NCBI GenBank assembly: GCA_963770545.1
Contig: CAVYQF010000031.1
Coordinates: 62,001 to 126,000 of the forward strand
Length of the DNA: 64,000 bases
Direction: 5' to 3'
Source of the DNA: RYN-230 sp963770545
Lineage (GTDB): Bacteria; Actinomycetota; Actinomycetes; Streptosporangiales; Streptosporangiaceae
This document shows positions 49,997 through 58,536 of this stretch, piece by piece (position 1 is the first letter of the stretch; each line of letters opens with the position of its first letter). The translations under genes were made by a program, and so were the position numbers. The notes under the pieces are model-generated. The model searched no databases and was not told the origin of the DNA. It saw only the letters and a program-made list of their open reading frames with translations.

Positions 49997-51546
49997 CGCC
50001 GCTCGGTCTTCCCGGGCAGCCAGCCGCCGCCGGTCAGCAGGTGCAGCACGGCGTCCAGTGCCTCCTGGCGGGTCACCACCGAGGTGTCGATGACGAGGTC
50101 CGCGTCGTCCGGCTCCTCATAGGGATCCGACACCCCGGTGAAGTGGTCGATCAGGCCCGCGCGTGCCTTGGCGTACAGGCCCTTGCGGTCGCGTGCCTCA
50201 CATACCTCGGCCGGCGTGGCCACGTGGATCAGCAGGAAGTCGCCGACTTCCTCAACCGCCCGCCGGACCTCCCGCCGGGCCTGGGCGTACGGGGCGATCG
50301 GTGCGCAGATCGCGATCCCGCCGTGCCGCGCGATCTCGGTGGCCACGAACCCGATCCGGGCGATGTTCAGGTCCCGGTCGGCCCGGGAGAAGGTCAGCCC
50401 GGCGGACAGCAGCGACCGGACCAGATCGCCGTCGAGTAGCGACACGGTCCGCTCGCCTCGCTCGCTGAGCGCGTCGCGCAGGGCTCTGGCCAGCGTGGAT
50501 TTGCCGGACCCGGAAAGACCAGTCAGGAAGATAACGAGACCCCGCTGGCTGCGCGGCGGCCTCGCCCGGCGCAGTTCCTGGGCAACCGCGGGCGGGGTGA
50601 ACCACGCGGGCACCTCCACCCCGCGGTCCAGCATGTCCTCGAGCTCACCGGACGCCAGGTCGGTGCGCTCGCTACCCGCCTCGATGAGGGACAGCGGGCG
50701 CCAGACCTCGGCGGCCGGGTCGTAGGCCCAGTCGCCGGGGGAGAGTACCGGGATGACCGGCCCCGGCCGACCCTCGTCCTCGCCCAGCTGGGTGCGCTCT
50801 ATGGGCTTGTCGGCCAGCAGATGCGTCGCCCCGTACGCGGCCGCCACAATGGCCCGCAGGGCCAGCTCATCTTGGACCGGGGCGTGATAAGGCCGGAGCG
50901 GGACCGGGATGACCTGGGTGCCGGGCGGCAGGTTGCGGGCCGCGGCCTGCACGGTGCGGACCAAGGCGTCGGGGCGGATCACGATCTCCGCGGGGCCGGC
51001 CAGCATGGGCAGCAGCAGTAGCCGGGCCTTCAGCTGACTGGCTGCGTGCCGGAGCTGGCCGATCTGGTGGCAGTGCAGCGGCGCGTTAGTGACGTAGGCA
51101 AGGACGGGGGCGCCGGCGAATTCCTCCCGGACCTCGGCAGGCGTGCGCCGCAGGTGGCGGAAGGGGCCATGCTCAGCCGGCCGGTACGCGGTCACCGGGC
51201 CGCCCAGCCGGATCAGGTCTGGCAGGGCGGGCAGGCGGTCGGTGATCTCAAGCACCGCGAGGGGGGTGCCCTCCGGGTCCTGCAGCAGCAGCCGGGTCGC
51301 ATCCGGCTTGATGGCGCTGGCCGGGACCTCGAAGGTCACGGGGACGGGCCAGGCGGTTCCGTCCGGCAGTCGTCCTTCTGCCGTGACCGAGTCCACCTCG
51401 GCGGGCGACATGAACCCGTGCAGCGGCGCCAGGGCACCCGACAGCAGCAGCTCTAGATCTCCCAGCTGGCCCTCGTCCAGGGTCCAGGCGGGCAGGCCCG
51501 TTATGTCCGCGGACAGCCCGGCGGACGCCTCAGCGGTCACGTTCAC
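49993..51546 (-). CDS. cysC: ATP-sulfurylase-like/APS kinase fusion (sulfurylase site degenerate)
   Basis: Residues about 1-325 have the sulfate adenylyltransferase fold, but the nucleotide motif that should read Q-x-R-N-P-x-H-x-x-H is Y-V-T-N-A-P-L-H158-C-H160. This half is probably not a standard sulfurylase. Residues 335-510 are a complete APS kinase: G-L-S-G-S-G-K-S-T (343-351), D-G-D-x-V-R and G-L-Y-x-K-A-R-A-G. APS kinase makes PAPS for sulfonation or assimilation. It is monocistronic. The N-terminal half may act as a scaffold or ligand sensor. Confidence 0.85.
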   Translation of the reverse strand: MNVTAEASAGLSADITGLPAWTLDEGQLGDLELLLSGALAPLHGFMSPAEVDSVTAEGRLPDGTAWPVPVTFEVPASAIKPDATRLLLQDPEGTPLAVLEITDRLPALPDLIRLGGPVTAYRPAEHGPFRHLRRTPAEVREEFAGAPVLAYVTNAPLHCHQIGQLRHAASQLKARLLLLPMLAGPAEIVIRPDALVRTVQAAARNLPPGTQVIPVPLRPYHAPVQDELALRAIVAAAYGATHLLADKPIERTQLGEDEGRPGPVIPVLSPGDWAYDPAAEVWRPLSLIEAGSERTDLASGELEDMLDRGVEVPAWFTPPAVAQELRRARPPRSQRGLVIFLTGLSGSGKSTLARALRDALSERGERTVSLLDGDLVRSLLSAGLTFSRADRDLNIARIGFVATEIARHGGIAICAPIAPYAQARREVRRAVEEVGDFLLIHVATPAEVCEARDRKGLYAKARAGLIDHFTGVSDPYEEPDDADLVIDTSVVTRQEALDAVLHLLTGGGWLPGKTERR

Positions 51547-51748
51547 CTCCGTCCGGCGCCGCGCCCGGTCCGGGGGCGGTCTGATTCAAGGCCGCGGGTA
51601 TCCCCTAGGCACCCAGAGGCTACACGCGCGGCCGGCTCCGGGCCAGGCGCGTTTCACCGAGTGCCCCGGTCAGAGAGCGGGGCGAACTGCGCTCGGCGCA
51701 TCCAGATGAACAGGACCGGGTCAGCGGATCCTGTTCCGCGGATCCCGT

Positions 51749-52642
51749 TCAGAGGATACGGGCGAAGCGGTTCTCCGGCTTGCGCATGACGTACAGGAGT
51801 TCCTCATGCGCTGCGGTCAGCCGGCCCCGGGACGCCGCGGCGACCAGTTTCTGGGCGGCCAGGTAGCCGCGGGGTGCCGGGAGCAGGCCGTCGGCCAAGC
51901 CGCCCAGGGGCTGGTGCTCGGCGATGACCAGGCCGCGCATCAGCGCATAGGACTGGATGCCGCGCACCGAGGTGACCCGCTCGTACACGGCGGGATGTGG
52001 TCCCGGCCGGCCGGGACGGTGCTTGCGCCAGATCATCCGACGGAGCCCGCTGGGCAGCACCCGGTCAAGGAAGCCGGCTGCACAGTCCCGGTCACGGACC
52101 TGCAGGCACAGGAGGCCGCCCGGCTTGAGCGCGCCGACCAGCCGGTCGAGCACCAGTTCGGCGTGCTCGATCCGTTCGAGCAGCAGCGTGGCCTGCACGA
52201 TGTCGAAGGATCGCTGGGGCAGCGGCACCGTCCGCAGGTCTCCCAGGGTGCAGCGGTCCAGCCCCGGATGGCTGCCCACCGCGGCCCGGGTGACTGGCTG
52301 GTCGTCGTCGACCAGGCCGACGCTGAGATCCGCGCCGGCCGCCCGCAGGGCGGCCGCGCCCAGGTCGCCGGCCGCGGTCACGGCGCCCGCCAGCAACACG
52401 GCGATCGGCTGCCCGAAGCGCTCGCTGGCATAGCCCGCCGCCCAGTGGTTGAACAGGGCCGTTTCGGCGGCTTCGGCCGAGGGTGCCGCCTTCGCCTGAC
52501 GGGTGCCCGGCTGGTTCAACTCTGCCTGTTTCACCCGGGGCTGACGCACCCGTGCTTGCCTGGCCTGGGCGTGGCGGCCCTGGCCGCGGGCAACATCGGG
52601 GCCGGTAGTACCGCCCCCGGGAACACCGCTCACCGATGTCAC
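51749..52642 (-). CDS. SAM-dependent methyltransferase-like protein
   Basis: Within 297 residues from GTG 52642 the class I methyltransferase core is seen in G-L-V-D-D-D and D-I-V-Q-A-T-L-L-L-E-R-I-E-H-A-E-L-V-L-D-R-L-V-G-A-L-K-P-G-G-L. The glycine-rich motif I is degenerate (A-G-A-V-T-A-A-G-D-L-G-A-A). The first 55 residues are polar and Gln/Arg-rich. The longer frame to 52699 lacks a ribosome-binding site. Substrate is unknown. Confidence 0.7.
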   Translation of the reverse strand: MTSVSGVPGGGTTGPDVARGQGRHAQARQARVRQPRVKQAELNQPGTRQAKAAPSAEAAETALFNHWAAGYASERFGQPIAVLLAGAVTAAGDLGAAALRAAGADLSVGLVDDDQPVTRAAVGSHPGLDRCTLGDLRTVPLPQRSFDIVQATLLLERIEHAELVLDRLVGALKPGGLLCLQVRDRDCAAGFLDRVLPSGLRRMIWRKHRPGRPGPHPAVYERVTSVRGIQSYALMRGLVIAEHQPLGGLADGLLPAPRGYLAAQKLVAAASRGRLTAAHEELLYVMRKPENRFARIL

Positions 52643-52693
52643 AAACCCATAGCGTAGTCCTTCGTGTGCGGATAGTCGCCATCCGCCCCGTGG

Positions 52694-52790
52694 ACCCACG
52701 GGCGAGCCCGTGGGTGAGCCCGGAACTGGGCGGCCGAGCCCGTGGGTGAGCCCGGAACTGGGCGGCCGAGCCCGTGGGTGAGCCCGGGGA
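52694..52790. repeat. Hairpin and 32-bp tandem repeats before mfd
   Basis: ACCCACGGGC and GCCCGTGGGT form a 10-bp perfect stem with a 2-nt loop (52694-52715). The unit starting GAGCCCGTGGGTGAGCCC then repeats with a 32-bp period at 52704, 52736 and 52768 (third copy partial). The copies are identical, which marks recent expansion. There are no spacers, so it is not a CRISPR array. Confidence 0.85.
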
Positions 52791-52928
52791 ATCTACGCGC
52801 CGATGTCCGGGGCGCGTCGCCCGGAACGTAAACTGGGGGTATCCCGCGTGAGGGTCTGGATGCCTGCCTGCCCGCCAGCGCGGGCGTTTCGTGCTGCCCG
52901 ATCTCCAAAGCCTGACCCCAAGGACACC

Positions 52929-55900
52929 ATGAGCCTCGCTGGATTGCTCAGCGTTATCGCCGCGGACCCTCAGCTGCAGCGCGCCCTGAGCCAGGGCGAT
53001 GCCGATACTGACCTGGTCGCCCCCCCCGCGCTCCGCCCTTTCCTGGCGGCCTCGATCGCGGGCTATCCCTCGGCGGACCAGCCCCGCTTTGTCCTGGCCG
53101 TGACGGCGACCGCCCGCGAGGCCGAGGTCCTCACCAGCGGGCTGGAGTCGCTGCTGCCCGAGGGGACGGTGGCCTGCTTCCCGGCGTGGGAGACCCTCCC
53201 GCACGAACGGCTGTCGCCGCGCTCGGACACGTCAGGGCGGCGGCTGGCTGTCCTGCGCCGGCTCGCCCACCCCGACGCCGGCAGCGCCCGGTCCGGAGCC
53301 CTCAGCGTGCTGGTCACCCCCGTGCGGAGCCTGCTGCAGCCGATGGTGAGCGGCCTGGGTGACCTGGACCCAGTGGCCCTGCGGAGCGGCCAGGCGGCTG
53401 ACTTCGAGGAGGTTATCGCGCACCTGGTGGACATCGGGTACGCGCGCACCGATCTCGTCGAGCACCGTGGCGAGATCGCGGTCCGCGGCGGCATCCTGGA
53501 TGTGTTCCCGCCCACCGAGGAGCATCCGCTCCGGGTGGAGTTCTGGGGTGACACGGTCGAGGAGATCCGCTATTTCCGGGCTGCGGACCAGCGCAGTCTG
53601 CACGCTGCCGCGGAGGGGCTGTGGGCACCGCCCTGCCGGGAACTGCTGCTCACGCCGGAGGTGCGCCAGCGGGCCCGGCGACTCGCGGGGGAATATCCAG
53701 GGCTGGCCGAAATCCTCGGCAAACTGGCGGACGGCATCACGGTCGAGGGCATGGAAGCGTTCGCGCCAGTGCTGGCCGACCGGATGGAACTACTGCTCGA
53801 CCACGTCCCCCCGGGTGGCCTGGTCCTCGCCTGCGATCCCGAGCGGATCCGGGCCCGGGCCGATGACCTGGTCCGGACCAGCCAGGAGTTCCTCGACGCC
53901 TCCTGGGTGAACGCTGCCGGCGGCGGCCAGGCCCCCATCGACCTCGGCGCGGCCGCTTTCCAGCCGCTGCCCGAGGTCCGGGCGGCCGCCCGGCATCTCG
54001 GTGTCGGCTGGTGGACGGTGACCCCGTTCCGCAGTACCGACATCAGCGGGGCCGATGTGAGCAGTGCCGATGTCAGCAGGGCCGATGTCAGCAGGGCCGA
54101 CGTCAGCAGGGCCGACGTCAGGACCCCCAGGGGCGGCGCGGGTACCAGCGGCACCCTCCCCAGCGGCACAGGCGAGGCGGATCCCGAGGATGAGGGACGC
54201 GTTTCGTTGCTGATGGAAGCCGCACCCGTGCCTGGCTACCGGGGTGATACCGCGCGCGCCCTCGCGGACGTGCGCCAGTGGCTGGCCGACGGCTGGCGCG
54301 TCGTGCTGGTCACGGAGGGGCATGGGCCGGCCCAGCGGCTGGCCGAGACCCTGCGCGGAGAGGAAATCGGGGCCCGGCTCGGCGACCTGGACCAGCCGCC
54401 CGAGGTGTCCGTGCCCTACGTCAGTACCGGCCTGATCGGGCAGGGGTTCACCTGGCCGTCGGTCCGGCTGGCCGTGCTGACCGAGGAGGACCTGGCCGGG
54501 CAGCGGACCGCCAGCAAGGACATGCGGATGCCGACCCGGCGCCGCGGCGGGATCGACCCGCTTCAGCTCACGCCGGGCGATTACGTCGTGCACGAGCAAC
54601 ACGGCGTGGGCCGCTACGTGGAGATGACCAGCCGCAACGTCCAGGGTGCGACGCGGGAGTACCTCGTCATCGAGTACGCGCCTAGCAAGCGAGGCCAGCC
54701 GCCGGACCGGCTCTACGTCCCCACCGACCAGCTCGACCAGGTCACCCGGTACGTCGGCGGCGAGGCGCCCAGCCTGCACCGGCTGGGCGGAGCGGACTGG
54801 GCCAAGACCAAGGGCCGGGCACGCAAAGCGGTCCGGCAGATCGCGGCCGAGCTGATCCGGCTGTACTCGGCCCGGATGGCCTCGCCCGGGCATGCGTTCG
54901 GCCCGGACACCCCGTGGCAGCGTGAGCTCGAGGACGCGTTCCCGTATGTGGAGACCCCCGACCAGCTCGCCGCCATCGATGAGGTCAAGCGGGACATGGA
55001 GCGGTCGGCTCCGATGGACCGGCTGATCTGCGGCGACGTCGGTTACGGTAAGACGGAGATCGCGGTGCGGGCCGCGTTCAAGGCGGTCCAGGATGGCAGC
55101 CAGGTCGCGGTGCTGGTGCCGACCACACTGCTGGCGCAGCAGCACTATGCGACCTTCAGCGAGCGGTTCGCACCGTTCCCGGTCACGGTCGCGATGCTGT
55201 CCCGGTTCTCCAGCGACGCCGAGGCGGCCCGGGTCCGAGAAGCCATGGCCGAAGGCAAGGTGGACGTGGTGGTCGGCACGCACCGGCTGCTGTCCCCGGA
55301 CACCAGGTTCTCCCGGCTCGGGCTGGTCATCCTCGACGAGGAGCAGCGGTTCGGGGTGGAGCACAAGGAGTACCTCAAGCGGATGCGCACCGAGGTCGAC
55401 GTGCTGGCCATGTCAGCCACCCCGATCCCGCGCACGCTGGAGATGGGCATCGCCGGCATCCGGGAGATGTCCACCATCCTCACCCCGCCCGAGGAGCGCC
55501 ATCCGGTGCTCACCCTGGTCGGGCCGTACGACGAGAAGCAGATCGGCGCGGCCATCCGGCGTGAGCTGCTCCGCGACGGCCAGGTCTTCTTCGTGCACAA
55601 TCGGGTGAGCTCGATCAACCGGGTGGCCGCCCGGCTCAGCGAACTGGTCCCCGAAGCCCGCGTGGCGATCGCGCACGGCCAGATGAACGAGCACACGCTC
55701 GAGCAGATCATGGGCAACTTCCTGGACCGGAAGTTCGACGTGCTGGTGTCCACCACGATCATCGAATCCGGGCTGGACATCCCCAACGCCAACACCCTGA
55801 TCGTGGACCGGGCCGACGTCTACGGGCTGCCCCAGCTGCACCAGTTGCGCGGCCGGGTCGGGCGCGGCACCGAGCGCGGGTACGCCTACTTCCTGTATCC

Positions 55901-56639
55901 ACCCGAGGTCCCGCTCACCGAGACCGCGCACGAACGGCTGGCCACCATCGCCCAGCACACCGAGGCGGGGGCGGGCATGTACGTGGCCCTGAAGGACCTG
56001 GAGATCCGCGGGGCGGGCAACTTGCTGGGCGGCGAGCAGTCCGGGCACATCGCCGGGGTCGGGTTCGACCTGTACGTGCGGATGATCGGCGAGGCGGTCA
56101 CCGAGCTGAAGGGCGACGGGCCGGCCGAGCGGCCCGAGGTCCGCGTCGAACTGCCGGTCAACGCGCACATCCCGCACGACTACGTACCCGGCGAGCGGCT
56201 GCGGCTGGAGGCCTACACCCGGATCGCCGCTATCGACTCGGCCGAGGATGCCGCAGAGGTGCGGGACGAGCTCGAGGACCGCTACGGGCCGCCGCCGGAG
56301 CCGGTGGCCAACCTGCTCGACGTGGCCCGGCTGCGGGCCCGGGCCCGGCGGGCCGGGCTGACTGACATCGTCCAGCAGGGCACCTTCATCCGCTTCTCCC
56401 CGGTCGAGCTGCCCGACTCGAGGCAGGTCCGGGTCCAGCGGCTGTACCCAAAGACAGTGCTCAAGCCGGCGATGCGTAACATGCTCGTACCGGTGCCCCG
56501 GGCGGGATCGGGCCGGCGCCCGGGACAGCCCGCTCCGCCGGGTGCCCCGCTGCTCCGGGACACTGAACTCCTGACCTGGTGCGGCCAGCTCATCGAGGCT
56601 GTTTTCGAGCCTGACGCACCGGTGACACCGAAGGGCTAG
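52929..56639 (+). CDS. mfd: Transcription-repair coupling factor Mfd
   Basis: The 1236-residue protein displaces stalled RNA polymerase and recruits UvrA. The UvrB-like N-terminal domain, the RNA-polymerase-binding domain (D-Y-V-V-H-E-Q-H-G-V-G-R-Y) and the RecG-like motor are all present; the motor shows G-D-V-G-Y-G-K-T-E, D-E-E-Q-R-F-G, S-A-T-P-I-P-R-T-L and R-G-R-V-G-R-G. ATG 52929 is chosen; the longer frame to 52803 is unsupported. An insertion of six A-D-V-S-x units lies at about residues 371-398, between domains, encoded by a 15-bp tandem repeat. Normal Mfd lacks it. Confidence 0.95.
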   Translation: MSLAGLLSVIAADPQLQRALSQGDADTDLVAPPALRPFLAASIAGYPSADQPRFVLAVTATAREAEVLTSGLESLLPEGTVACFPAWETLPHERLSPRSDTSGRRLAVLRRLAHPDAGSARSGALSVLVTPVRSLLQPMVSGLGDLDPVALRSGQAADFEEVIAHLVDIGYARTDLVEHRGEIAVRGGILDVFPPTEEHPLRVEFWGDTVEEIRYFRAADQRSLHAAAEGLWAPPCRELLLTPEVRQRARRLAGEYPGLAEILGKLADGITVEGMEAFAPVLADRMELLLDHVPPGGLVLACDPERIRARADDLVRTSQEFLDASWVNAAGGGQAPIDLGAAAFQPLPEVRAAARHLGVGWWTVTPFRSTDISGADVSSADVSRADVSRADVSRADVRTPRGGAGTSGTLPSGTGEADPEDEGRVSLLMEAAPVPGYRGDTARALADVRQWLADGWRVVLVTEGHGPAQRLAETLRGEEIGARLGDLDQPPEVSVPYVSTGLIGQGFTWPSVRLAVLTEEDLAGQRTASKDMRMPTRRRGGIDPLQLTPGDYVVHEQHGVGRYVEMTSRNVQGATREYLVIEYAPSKRGQPPDRLYVPTDQLDQVTRYVGGEAPSLHRLGGADWAKTKGRARKAVRQIAAELIRLYSARMASPGHAFGPDTPWQRELEDAFPYVETPDQLAAIDEVKRDMERSAPMDRLICGDVGYGKTEIAVRAAFKAVQDGSQVAVLVPTTLLAQQHYATFSERFAPFPVTVAMLSRFSSDAEAARVREAMAEGKVDVVVGTHRLLSPDTRFSRLGLVILDEEQRFGVEHKEYLKRMRTEVDVLAMSATPIPRTLEMGIAGIREMSTILTPPEERHPVLTLVGPYDEKQIGAAIRRELLRDGQVFFVHNRVSSINRVAARLSELVPEARVAIAHGQMNEHTLEQIMGNFLDRKFDVLVSTTIIESGLDIPNANTLIVDRADVYGLPQLHQLRGRVGRGTERGYAYFLYPPEVPLTETAHERLATIAQHTEAGAGMYVALKDLEIRGAGNLLGGEQSGHIAGVGFDLYVRMIGEAVTELKGDGPAERPEVRVELPVNAHIPHDYVPGERLRLEAYTRIAAIDSAEDAAEVRDELEDRYGPPPEPVANLLDVARLRARARRAGLTDIVQQGTFIRFSPVELPDSRQVRVQRLYPKTVLKPAMRNMLVPVPRAGSGRRPGQPAPPGAPLLRDTELLTWCGQLIEAVFEPDAPVTPKG
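54041..54121. repeat. 15-bp tandem repeats inside mfd
   Basis: About five units of GCCGATGTCAGCAGG encode A-D-V-S-R repeats. The later copies are almost identical, so the expansion is young. It keeps the frame and sits between folded domains. Confidence 0.85.
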
Positions 56640-56653
56640 GAAGGGACGCCGTC

Positions 56654-57343
56654 GTGCTCCGCACCCCCATCACCCTGACCGCCGCCGCGCTGGCTGCGGT
56701 GGTCGCGCTGTCTGCCTGCGGGACCGTCCGGCTGGGCGCGGCAGCCATCACGAACACGTCGCGGATCCCCACAGCCACCGTGTCGGCCGAGGTGAACAAC
56801 CTGGACGCCGCCTACAAGGCGCACAAGGCCAAGGTCCAGCTGCAGTTCCCGGCGTCCCAGATGCCGCAGCAGGTGCTCAGCTGGCTGCTCCGGTTCCGGG
56901 TCCGGGAGCGGATGGCGGAGCGCAACCACCTGACCATCACCCGCAGCCAGGTCCAGACGGCCCTGGCCTCCGCGTCCGCGCAGGCCAAGCAGAGCGGGGT
57001 CACCCTCACCGAGCTGGCCATCGCTAACGGGGTGCCGCCGGACCAGCTGCCCGAGCTCGGCCGCTACGTGGCGATCCAGAACCAGCTGCTGGGGCGGCTG
57101 GACGGCGGGAAACTGCCGACCGCCTCCAGTGCGCTGCAGATGCTGGGCACTACGTTCAACCAGTACCAGTGCCGGGCGGCCAAGAGCATGGGCATCTCGG
57201 TCAACCCGCAGTTCGGGGAGCTCGACTACAGCCAGGTCTCCGTGGTCCCGGCGCCGGCCAAGCTGGCGGCCGCTCCTGGTACCGCCTCGCCTAGCCCCAG
57301 TGCGTCTCCGTCCGCGTCCCCGCAGCTGACGCCAGCTTGCTAG
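56654..57343 (+). CDS. SurA-like N-terminal domain lipoprotein
   Basis: GTG 56654 starts a 229-residue protein with lipobox L-S-A-C, a helical SurA-N-like region (V-S-A-E-V-N-N-L-D-A-A-Y, W-L-L-R-F-R-V-R-E-R-M-A-E-R-N) and a Ser/Pro tail. No peptidyl-prolyl isomerase domain follows, so it is a chaperone-like lipoprotein at most. It lies between mfd and mazG with short gaps, a conserved actinomycete order. Confidence 0.85.
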   Translation: MLRTPITLTAAALAAVVALSACGTVRLGAAAITNTSRIPTATVSAEVNNLDAAYKAHKAKVQLQFPASQMPQQVLSWLLRFRVRERMAERNHLTITRSQVQTALASASAQAKQSGVTLTELAIANGVPPDQLPELGRYVAIQNQLLGRLDGGKLPTASSALQMLGTTFNQYQCRAAKSMGISVNPQFGELDYSQVSVVPAPAKLAAAPGTASPSPSASPSASPQLTPAC

Positions 57344-57351
57344 GACACGAC

Positions 57352-58443
57352 GTGGCCGGGCCGACCGGGACAGGCGCGCGGCTGGTGCTCCTGGTCACCG
57401 CGCCCACGGTCCGGGCCGGGCTGCTCAGCTGGCCGGCCTGGCAGACCCTGGCCGGGGCCTCGCGGGTGCTGGCCCCCGGGACTGATCACCCGCTGCTGCC
57501 CGCACTGGACGAGGCCGGGATCGGCTGGGAGCTGCTGCCGGGGGATGCCGGTGACGGTCCGGCCGGTCCTGTGGCCGAGGCCCGGCTGATCACCCGGGCG
57601 GTCGCCGGGACGGCGGGCACCGTGGTGTGGCTGTGCTCTCCTGACCCGCCCGGCCAGCCCGCGGAGGCGACCCCGGGACCGCTGGCCCTGGCCGACGAGC
57701 TAGGTGGGCCGGAGGGGCCGCCTGGCCCCGTGGTCGAGGTGCTCTACGGCTCCTCGGCGCTGCCCGGCGGGGAGCTGCTGACCCTGGTGTCGGTGATGGA
57801 CACCCTGCGCCGGCGGTGCCCGTGGGATGCCAGGCAGACCCACGAGTCGCTGGCGCCCTACCTGATCGAGGAGTCCTACGAGGCGCTGGACGCGCTGGAA
57901 AGCGGCGACCGGTCGGCGCTGCGCGACGAACTCGGCGATGTCCTGCTCCAGGTGATGTTCCATGCGCGGGTCGCCGCCGAGCGCGTCGACGGCACCGGGT
58001 TCACCGTGGATGACGTGGCCGACGCCATCGTGACCAAGCTGGTCCGGCGGCACCCGCACGTGTTCGGGGACGTGACCGTATCCGGTGCGGACGACGTGAC
58101 CCGCAACTGGGACGCGATCAAGGCCGCCGAGCGAGCCGAGCGGGCTGACGGCCATGAGCCCGCCTCGGCCTTGGACGGGGTGCCATTCGGCCAGCCCGCG
58201 CTGGCCTTGGCCGCGCAGTTGCAGCGTCGCGCGGCGCGGGCGGGCCTCCCCCCGGACCTGACCGTCGCCGGGGGTCCCAGGGACGGCAGCCGCCTCGGGT
58301 CGGAGCTGTTCGAATTGGTGGCCCAGGCGCAGGCGGCCGGCCTCGACCCTGAGCTCGAGCTGCGCGCGGCGGCCCGCCGCTACGCCGACCAAGTCCGCCG
58401 CTGGGAGCGGAACCGGGCGGAAGCGGACCAGGCTGGCGGGTGA
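57352..58443 (+). CDS. mazG: Nucleoside triphosphate pyrophosphohydrolase MazG
   Basis: MazG removes damaged or excess NTPs. The all-alpha catalytic motif is present: L-I-E-E-S-Y-E-A-L-D-A followed by L-R-D-E-L-G-D-V-L-L-Q, with the header M-D-T-L-R-R-R-C-P-W-D. The 130-residue N-terminal region is a tetrapyrrole-methylase-like half lacking clear catalytic residues, as is common in actinomycetes. GTG 57352 is selected because the upstream TTG has no ribosome-binding site. Total 363 residues. Confidence 0.9.
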   Translation: MAGPTGTGARLVLLVTAPTVRAGLLSWPAWQTLAGASRVLAPGTDHPLLPALDEAGIGWELLPGDAGDGPAGPVAEARLITRAVAGTAGTVVWLCSPDPPGQPAEATPGPLALADELGGPEGPPGPVVEVLYGSSALPGGELLTLVSVMDTLRRRCPWDARQTHESLAPYLIEESYEALDALESGDRSALRDELGDVLLQVMFHARVAAERVDGTGFTVDDVADAIVTKLVRRHPHVFGDVTVSGADDVTRNWDAIKAAERAERADGHEPASALDGVPFGQPALALAAQLQRRAARAGLPPDLTVAGGPRDGSRLGSELFELVAQAQAAGLDPELELRAAARRYADQVRRWERNRAEADQAGG

Positions 58444-58536
58444 GGCGCTGTGGCCCGGCGTGGCCGGTGCCGGGGCCCGCCGGGACTCCACTAGGCTCCA
58501 TTACTGACAAAAGTAATCCGAGCTTCAGGAGTCGTT

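Noticed and set aside
52704..52787. Possible CRISPR array from 32-bp repeats
   Set aside because: Units follow each other without spacers and no cas genes are present.
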